The position numbers were made by a program, and so were the translations under genes. A DNA stretch of 64,000 bases from Kryptolebias marmoratus. Its lineage: Eukaryota; Chordata; Actinopteri; Cyprinodontiformes; Rivulidae. How positions within the stretch are numbered: the stretch's first letter is position 1; every line of letters starts with the position of its first letter. Below, piece by piece: positions 43,425 through 64,000 of this stretch. The notes beneath the pieces were generated by a model. The model had not been told where the DNA came from. It saw only the letters and a list, made by a program, of their open reading frames with translations, and did not search any database. Where the stretch lies: positions 21,798,692 to 21,862,691 of the forward strand of contig NC_051431.1 of NCBI RefSeq assembly GCF_001649575.2. Direction: 5' to 3'.

Positions 43425-43475
43425 CACTTTGTATCGCCTTGTTGCTGAAAGATGCTATATAAATAAATTTGACTT
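43425..43475 (+). repeat. LINE-type 3' tail, copy 1
   Basis: CACTTTGTATCGCCTTGTTG, CTGAAAGATGCTATATAAAT and a TTATTATT run form a short tail that recurs at 62262-62306. No element body is attached. Confidence 0.7.
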
Positions 43476-43589
43476 TGACTTATTATTGTTTTTGTTATTA
43501 TTATTAGCATGTTTAACATTTAATAATCCTGCTTGCAAAAATCCAATTGAAGAATGTAGCTGTATGTTTAAATCAAAATATCAACAAAA

Positions 43590-44177
43590 TACATATTTAA
43601 ATTGGTTTTATTGGGTTATTTACAAAAGGTTGTGAAAACTGATAAATACTGATTTTCATATGAACACACAGCTGTCCACTCCCGCACTCACACTCATTCA
43701 AATTTACATTCAGAAAATAATACACTTGTTATATACAGTATTGACGTACAGCCATGATCCAGACGGCTTCGTCAAATTTCATAGGACAGAAAACTGAACT
43801 CTGGAGGGTGAAACGTGATAGGAAAAGTAAAAAGGATGCAGCTGTGATAAATAAAGGCGTACACATTTACAAAACCACTGAGTACCTTGCAGGATAATAA
43901 ATACAACAAACATCAAAACAACAAAATGTCACTTCTGTAACAACTTTTTTTTTCTTTTTTTTTTTAAGAAAACCTAACCTAAACAACAAAACACAATAAT
44001 TACTCGGATAAAGCAACAAAAAGATAAGATGACATTAAGAAGCTTCAGGATGGGACAATGGATGACATTTTGAGAAGAATTGAGGACCGGTTCTTTAAAT
44101 CTTGTTTGTTTGGTTGTTTCCACAAAGATCATGTAACTTTTTCGATTCCGAATGTCAGCCTATCCAGGCGCGTGGGT
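43590..44177 (-). other. samsn1 3'-UTR
   Basis: It runs from the stop at 44178 to a candidate AATAAA on the minus strand at 43612-43607, giving about 0.57 kb. It contains a pyrimidine/purine-rich run near 43945-43970. Confidence 0.55.
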
Positions 44178-50645
<6,468 letters not shown>

Positions 50646-50719
50646 TTCTTTTCTGTTCCTGCGCTCCGCTCTCGCCTTTTGCTCCTCGCCTCTGACAGCG
50701 ACGTGTTAACTAACGAGCT

Positions 50720-53700
50720 GAAAGACTGAATGTCTGACAAGCTGACTGGCCCACTTCCTCAGAAAAAAACACAGGATGTGAGGCAATTCACATTGTGTCT
50801 CTCGTTGCAGTATCGCTTCGAAAAAGGGAAAAGTACAAGTGCTTAAGTGTGCATTTTGTGGCCTTCTTGCAGAAACACACAGCGAACCACTTCCAGGAAC
50901 AGCTGCATTTAGGCCTTGTAATTGAGGTTTGTCTTCTCGATAACTGAGATAACCTGATGGAGATGAGCTTACATCACAGCAGCTACCGGTGCTGCTCTGC
51001 TGTGGTCGATTCTCGCAGAGTTTTAATTTCCTTAAGTGGAATTTACTCACGTAACCATGGCTGTGAGTTACAATATGTGGTTTATAACCTGATTAGTCTT
51101 TGTGTTAATAAATCTCGTTGTGTAAGCTGTTTGTCATGTCAGGGGTGAAGAAAAGTTTGGAAATGTGAAAATGTAATGACCTTTTTATTTATTTATTTGT
51201 TTTACAATTTTCCTAAAAAAAAAAAAAAGTTCCTTTCGTCAAAAATGGGGAACTTGGTTATGGTAAGTGATGCTGGATTCAATATTTATTTCTTAATCTG
51301 GGCTGAGTGTTCTTGAGGAAGTGCTCACGTATGACAGAGGTGGCAACTTTGTTGTGTCGAAACACTTTCCGGTTCGTCTCCGCTCTCCATATTAGAGTTT
51401 TTTTTTTCTTTCCAGTTGGCAAAAAGCTAAAAAATCAAAATCTGAATCGTAAAATAACCACCGTTTCAAAAGCCGACGCTGTTTGTGGTGAATCTGAGAG
51501 GCGGTGTAGACTCCCGTGTTGCTGTTTCGTTGGGATTTACCGGCGTGTTTTTAGTTGCAGCTGGCTTCTTTTGGTCACTTGCACAAAAGGCAGTTCAACA
51601 AACAAAACCTCTGCCTAATCCGTCTGCCTCCAATCAACCAAAAACTCCTGTCACCCCAGATTAAGGTTTCTAATCTACAACTTCAGAGGCTTCCTGGAGA
51701 GGCAGTCGTTCATCTGAATGAATCATTGAAAATTAGATTTGTGCCATTTAAAAAAAAAATTTAATCTCCTACTCGTTGATATATTTTCTACATGGACATT
51801 AGGGGAAGTGAGTAGCCTTCAAACCAACAAGAATCAAAAGGTTTCAAAGAGTTCATAGTGACCCCGCTAAAGCCTGGATCTCACTGGGCTGTGACTGTTT
51901 GCATAGCTGGAGATACAAAATTGCGAGAAAATACATAAATTTTCCACTTGGATTGGTACTTTTGATCAGTTTGGGTATGTAAGGGAAGAAACTGCAACAT
52001 TTGCATGACATTCCTGCAAATGGAATGCAATACAATGTTTTTTTTGTCACAATTTAGTCACCAAATGTCTTAATTACGTCTCCATTTGGTTGGAATTCAT
52101 TTTCTTTTTTGTCTCCAATCAGTCACAGTTTGGTTTTCATGGGTCTCCCAAAGTGGTCTCATTTCTCACACTTTTTGACAACCAGAAACTAAAGGAAGCA
52201 CTTCACAAGGCTGCGACTGTTGGCGACGAACAGCATTTGTGAGAGAGTCTCCAAAATGTCTCAAAACGTTTGTGGTGGTTCTCAATTTGGTGGTTGTATT
52301 TTGAACATGTTCACAAATTTCATCTCAAAATAATCACAGAGTTGTTGCACGCATTTAAACCTTTCTCAATTTAGGTTTGGTAAATTTTAAAGCTTTTGGA
52401 GCTGCATTTTGACCCCTGCACAGAAGCTCTCCAGTGACAGAAAACATCTGAGACTAACGTCGAGATCTGAACGCCACGCCAATAATAAAGATTCATTGTT
52501 TTTAAAAAATGGTCCAAAATCTGTCTGTCTTCAGTTCAAAAGTGTACTCCAGTGGATATGGGAGGCTGCCAAGGTGGGTATAATGTGAGCAATGAAATAA
52601 TGTGCACTGCCTAGAATACAGTTTTGCAAGTTGTGCACATAAAAATAGGCCTTGATTTTCAAAAACTTGTTGCTCAATAACTATGTTCTCCAATCGACCC
52701 CATAAGGAGCTAACACTTTATCAAAAGAGATTGAGTTTTAACCTCTGGACAACCTCTTGCTTTAGTCTCTGGTGTCCTATATATTGTCTGGAATGACTCT
52801 AAACACCATTGTCCCCACAGCTCCATAGGCAGCTCTTAATCTCTCCATAGGATCAGTCTTTTCATCTTGGATTGTTTTCTCCCGAACACGTTAAGCTTTG
52901 ACGACTGCTTTGTGTGACACATGGCCAAAGCCGCACGTGCTCACTGGCCATCGGGGTCAAGCTTTGAGGCATGGCAAGTGCAGTGCTTGCGAGGGCAATG
53001 ACCTCCTGGGTCAAGCCACATTGTTTTTGGTATTAGCTGCAAAAAACCACCAAAGATGATAATTCTCAGTCTTTATTATTGTCTCCTAAAGGTATGAAGT
53101 TCAGCAAAAACTAGTAAGTGCTAATTTTAAATTTTATTAAAACCTATATATATATATATATATATATATTTAAACCTCATTACTGGATTATTAGGCAGCT
53201 GCAGATAAAGTTAAAAAAATGTTGGTACATGTCTGATTGGTCTAAAACTTAGAGACGACATCAACCGCAAACATAAAACCAGAAACGTGCAATGAACAGC
53301 AAAGGAAATAAGAAGTCCTGAAACAGATCTTATGAGCTATAAGAAGTCTTGACCTCCGCATCATCTGGTCACTGAGGGATTACGTGAAGACAAAGAAGCA
53401 AATGAGACAGATGAAATCCCTCTTATTTGTGTGACAAAGTCTCTCAGATGCCTGGAAAAGCCTGTCAGCCTTGAAACGCAGCTAAAAACTGACAGTAACT
53501 AAAAGAAGAGCTAAAGCTTGTTTAGACCAAATATTCATTTACCTTTACTCAATTCACTACATTTGCATTTATGGCAAGAATAGACCTCCCCAATAAATCA
53601 AGAAGACTAAGATGGCATATTGAGGAAAAGTCTAGAATAAATGCTGCACATAGCAGGGAAATCAGAGCATGAAGAAGCATCACAAATATATACATCTAAT

Positions 53701-53900
53701 GACTCCTTCTCTGACAGGCTGAGTTTTATGGCAGGTTGGAAACTGAATAACACTCCAAGGAAGAAAACCACCCCAACTTCCTGATAGGGTGAACAGGTGC
53801 TGAGATTATGCAAAACAGACATGATGCCAACACACATAATCATTCTATAAATTGAAAGAACTGATTATATTCAATGTTATGTATTGAAAGACTGTGCTGC
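50720..53900. other. samsn1 upstream or long-form intron region, no exon seen
   Basis: It is AT-rich with poly-A near 51215-51229 and a (TA)n microsatellite at about 53147-53169. The open frames here have no family resemblance. The promoter of the short samsn1 form should lie just above 50700. Confidence 0.5.
53147..53169. repeat. (TA)n microsatellite
   Basis: About eleven TA units between AT-rich flanks. Confidence 0.85.
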
Positions 53901-53959
53901 TAAGTCAGCAGGTGTTTTAACAGACATATTCATTCTCTTTCTTTAGCAGAAAGTTGCAC

Positions 53960-54700
53960 TGGAGGATTGTGTTTATCAACTTCTCGTCAGCCTTTAACAT
54001 GATCATCTCATAGCATCTTATAGTAAAACTTTCTCTGCTTGGACTGAAAACTGTACTCTATAACTGGTCTTTGGAGTTCATGTCAGAAGGAAAACCCACA
54101 GTTCATATTGGCAGTAAGATCTCCCGCTCCATCATGCTGAGTACAGGGGTCCCTCAAGGATGTGTACTCAGTCCTTATAGTATAGTACAAATCCCTCAGT
54201 AGAGGGACTCATCAGTAATGAATTTAAAACATCTTACAGGGCAGAGGTGGAGCAGTTTGTGAGTCAGTCTTAATTTCAAGAAAACTAAAGAGCTGATCGT
54301 GAACTTCAGAAAAAAGGCTGATCATTCCCTCCTGCACATCAGTGGCTCCAGTGTATTGAGGGTCTCACTTCTGTCAGTGTGCCCCAGGGCAACTGTGGCT
54401 ACAATGTAGCTTACCACCATCAGTGTGTGGATGAATGGGTGAATGACTGTAGTGTGAAGAACTTTGGGGTTCTTGGACTTGATAAGGCGCTATACAAGTG
54501 CAGGCCATTTACTACTGAGAGCATCTGGCAACGCTGTATCACATCTTGGTACAGCAAACTGCAGTGTTACTGACAGGAAGGTGTGGTGAGGCTGAGAGAA
54601 TTATCAGTCTCCCTCCCTTTCATAGAAACCATTTCAATAAGAAATGCAAAAAGGAAGCTCTCTGTATCGCAAGATAATTCTCACGTCCTGCCAGCGAGCT
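53960..54700 (+). mobile_element. Degenerate LINE reverse-transcriptase fragment
   Basis: Plus-strand text reads FINFSSAFNMI-like residues near 53970, GVPQGCVLSP near 54147 (the block before the catalytic motif in many LINEs), KTKELIVNFRKKADHSLLHI near 54282 and, after an interruption, SIWQRCITSWYSKLQCY near 54519. The order is that of a fish CR1/L2/Rex1-type reverse transcriptase. Frameshifts and stops make it inactive, and a second repeat sits inside it. Confidence 0.8.
54363..54514 (+). mobile_element. Short repeat nested in the LINE relic
   Basis: GGATGAATGGGTGAATGACT, GAAGAACTTTGGGGTTCTTG and AAGGCGCTATACAAGTGCAG, ending GGCCATTTAC, match the ending of a common fish repeat. It splits the LINE reading between LHI-type and SIWQRC-type residues. 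Confidence 0.65.
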
Positions 54701-54889
54701 ATTTATTGTTTTATCATCTGAAAATCAATATTTTATCAAACCAAGAGTAACTACGATGTGCAACAGCTTGTATTCCTCAGGGAATGGGGCTGATAAATTT
54801 TCAAAAATTGCATTTTATATATATAAATATATATATTTTTATTTTTTATTACATGTCTAGTAAAAATAAATACTTCAAACTTGGCTTAC

Positions 54890-61549
<6,660 letters not shown>

Positions 61550-61904
61550 CTGAAGTCAGGAGGGCAGACAAAAAAAACAAAAACAAAATCATAAACAGCT
61601 GTTTGAACAGGAAGCTTGATTACACACAAGTTTCATTAGTTACCTAGGATGAAGGCGTTTGAGCACAGACAAGCTTTTTTTATTTGTTTTAAAATTTTCT
61701 CTTTTGTGTCAAAAACTTCAAAGATGGAAATATCATAAAGTCCACAAAATACATAGAAAATATATAAGATTACAGTGTTACATTTACAAGCACAGTTAAT
61801 AAGCTTATAAGTCTGTTACATTACGTGATTTTAAAGTAAAAAATATACAGTGCGTTACATCACAGATGAGACAGATCACACTTTTTAAAGTAGGATTTTT
61901 GTGG

Positions 61905-62060
61905 AATAATGACCATCTTACCTGCTGTAGACAGCTCTTTGAAAGACCTCAGTTTGGAGAAATGATGAGCTAACGACTAGTCAGAGCAGGGCCGAGATCA
62001 AACTCGACAACTCAAAACAACCGCAATTTTTTTTTATAGCGGTTTAAGTGAACACTGTTT
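61905..62060 (+). repeat. Interspersed repeat family B, copy 2
   Basis: CCATCTTACCTGCTGTAGAC, AGCTCTTTGAAAGACCTCAG and GAGCTAACGACTAGTCAGAG follow the same order as copy 1 at 35380. Confidence 0.75.
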
Positions 62061-62261
62061 AATGCCATCAGTTTTGTGTTACATGGGTTTTTTTACACAG
62101 CATGTTGTGGTCTATTTGCAAGCACCAGTTACGGCAGCATCTAGCTGTAGCACACAGAGTGCAGCCTGGGGGTGTTCTGGCAAGAAAATGTTATTTTTTC
62201 CCAGTTTATCAAATATTTTCTAAAATTTCAAAGAATTTCATGAGAACACTATTTTACAAAA

Positions 62262-62306
62262 CACTTTGTATGGCCTTGTTGCTGAAAAGTGCTATATAAA
62301 TAAAAT
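62262..62306 (+). repeat. LINE-type 3' tail, copy 2
   Basis: CACTTTGTATGGCCTTGTTG and CTGAAAAGTGCTATATAAAT match 43425-43475 with few differences. Confidence 0.7.
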
Positions 62307-62430
62307 ACATCAGCATCCATCTTAGATATCAGTCATTTTGGCAGAAATATTCTTATATTCATGTCCCAGCTTGCATCAGAAGTGCTACAGCTAGCTGCTG
62401 GCATGGCTAGTTGTAGGGTTTGCATGAACC

Positions 62431-62605
62431 TTGGTACAATTTGAGACTGAAGCCGTTTCGAGAGAGATTTTGATGTTAGCCACGCTCAGACTAGCCCTTA
62501 GCTCAACAGTTGGGTCAGAATTAAAGTCTATTTTTTTTTTTACCAAACTGGGGTCGTTTAAAGAGCTATCTACAACAGGTAAGATAAGAATTGTTCATAA
62601 CCTTT
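62431..62605 (-). repeat. Interspersed repeat family B, copy 3 (inverted)
   Basis: Read on the minus strand it gives GGTTATGAACA, CTTACCTGTTGTAGATAGCT and GAGCTAAGGGCTAGTCTGAG. With copy 2 it makes an imperfect inverted repeat. Confidence 0.75.
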
Positions 62606-63284
62606 CCACGGTTCAGGACATGCTTTGGGGCTGGATGTTGACTTGTTGCACCAGTGATGGAGTGTGAGCACCATAAGACACACTCACACACAAACACACG
62701 TTTAAATAATCCATAAAAATGCATAAACTGGGACATAAACCTACAGTCCAGCCTCCAGCCCAGAAATTGGAGCAATGAGGATTTGAAAGATTTGATGCGG
62801 CTCAGAGGCCTTTTCAGCCCGTCAGCAATGACTGCAGCAGACGACTGAATTTCCTCAGAGCAGATTTCAGATGGATTAAAATTTGTTTGGCCTGTTCAGG
62901 TTTCTTCTAGGAACAAAAATCCAGCGTGTCTCGTCTGAGACCTGACATGTGAAAGCAACCATTTTTAGTGTTAATAACAAACATCGTGATCACTTGTTGT
63001 AAAACATTATCGTAACACAGCAATAGTTGAGAGTTGTTTGAATCTTTTTTATAATGTTAGAAAAAGGACGTGGATATGTGTTTCTGTTTTACACTGATAG
63101 TAGAATTAGCGGAATTAAACTTTTACAGTATGACATTTGAAAATAACTTATTCCAACCCGGGGCTTGAACCAAACTAATCTTCGATGTGATTCTAAAACA
63201 CAAAGAGTCGATCGGAGCATTTTTAAAATCCAATGTAACATAACATAAATAATATTAAAGGCCTAGTTTTCCTTAAGGGACTGC

Positions 63285-63925
63285 AGCTCACCCGCCACCT
63301 TTCATCCCAGAGTTTTGAACTAAAATCATCTTATGATGAAAATGGATGAAATTATAGCTGTTTTGGTCAAACCATGTAAATAACATTACGCTCGATCCCA
63401 TGCAATATTGTGAAATCTTTTGACATGTGATAGTGCTCAGAGAATCTGTTGTGAATGACTCTCAGCTACTACCACAACAAATTTTAGCTCAATATCTGCA
63501 AAACTGATTGAGTTATAGCCATTTGTGTGTTTGATAACATCAGTGGCTGTGGTGGCCATCTTGAATCACGTTGACTCCTAACATTAATCAGCTGTAGAGG
63601 TACAACCAATGATTCTTTTCTGAGAGTTAAATTAAAATCAATCCAGTGGTTCATGAGATATTTTGCTAACAGATAAACACAGCTGTGTAGTTAATGGGAA
63701 AGTTGTAAAACAGATCACACATGCTCAGTTAGCCCTCAGAGTATGTGCTGGAGACCATTCTCAGCTACTAACCCAACAGACTGAAGCTCAATATCTGTAA
63801 AACCAATTAAACTAACAGAACTATTTTTTGTGTTTGCAAAGGCTGTGGCAGCCATCTTGAATGGGGCTGACTCTAAAAGTTAATCCGTTGTAGATGAATA
63901 TTTTTTCATTGCATTCTGAGACTAC
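63285..63925 (-). repeat. Interspersed repeat family A, tandem dimer
   Basis: The landmark CTCAGCTACTACCACAACA near 63462 returns as CTCAGCTACTAACCCAACA near 63759, about 297 bp apart. GGTTCATGAGATATTTTGCT lies at about 63647. The same dimer spacing occurs at 46812-47345. Confidence 0.8.
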
Positions 63926-64000
63926 ACAGACATTATCGCCTCTAGCCTTCGGTGGCGGGCCATAAAAGCAACATCTCAGGGACCCGTCTGCGTTCCTGTT

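Larger units (their letters stand above)
61550..64000. other. Repeat-rich end of the window, no exon seen
   Basis: It holds family B repeats (61905-62060 and inverted 62431-62605), a LINE tail (62262-62306) and two family A units (63285-63690 and 63700-63925). Exons coding the start of the long samsn1 form are not visible. Confidence 0.6.

Overview
This window is vertebrate nuclear DNA, almost certainly from a teleost fish and probably a spiny-rayed one. Genes are split into short exons with GT-AG introns. Long AT-rich introns carry relics of fish-type LINEs, Tc1-like and hAT elements and many microsatellites. There are no operons, ribosome binding sites or CRISPR arrays. Short open frames are mostly chance, so I rebuilt the genes exon by exon from splice sites, codon phase and remembered family sequence.

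Layout. 1-5789 has no gene I can name; a decayed coding-like stretch lies on the minus strand at 1-590. 5790-37283 (+) is gdpd5 (GDE2), a six-pass membrane glycerophosphodiester phosphodiesterase, with 15 coding exons plus a likely 15-nt microexon. 37284-39746 holds the converging 3' ends of gdpd5 and hspa13. 39747-42720 (-) is hspa13 (STCH), an ER-associated Hsp70-like ATPase, in five exons. 44178-50645 (-) is samsn1, an SH3/SAM adaptor, in eight exons. 54890-61549 (-) holds seven more coding exons whose phases fit end to end and then fit samsn1 exon 2. They look like the amino-terminal half of a long samsn1 form made from an upstream promoter outside the window. 61550-64000 is mostly interspersed repeats. 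There is a 102-base assembly gap at 60642-60743.

The samsn1-hspa13 tandem is the same neighbourhood as on human chromosome 21; gdpd5 meeting hspa13 tail to tail is different from human, where GDPD5 is on chromosome 11. No shared pathway joins the three genes: gdpd5 acts at the cell surface, hspa13 in the ER, samsn1 in cytoplasm and nucleus of immune-type cells.

Most interesting points: the gdpd5 catalytic HRG motif reads His-Gln-Gly, and the carboxy-terminal cysteine of the known redox switch is absent from the model; samsn1 appears to have two alternative starts, the longer adding at least 324 residues; one samsn1 junction is a base out of frame; two hAT-type MITEs of nearly equal size have perfect 8-bp target duplications, one inside a gdpd5 intron.
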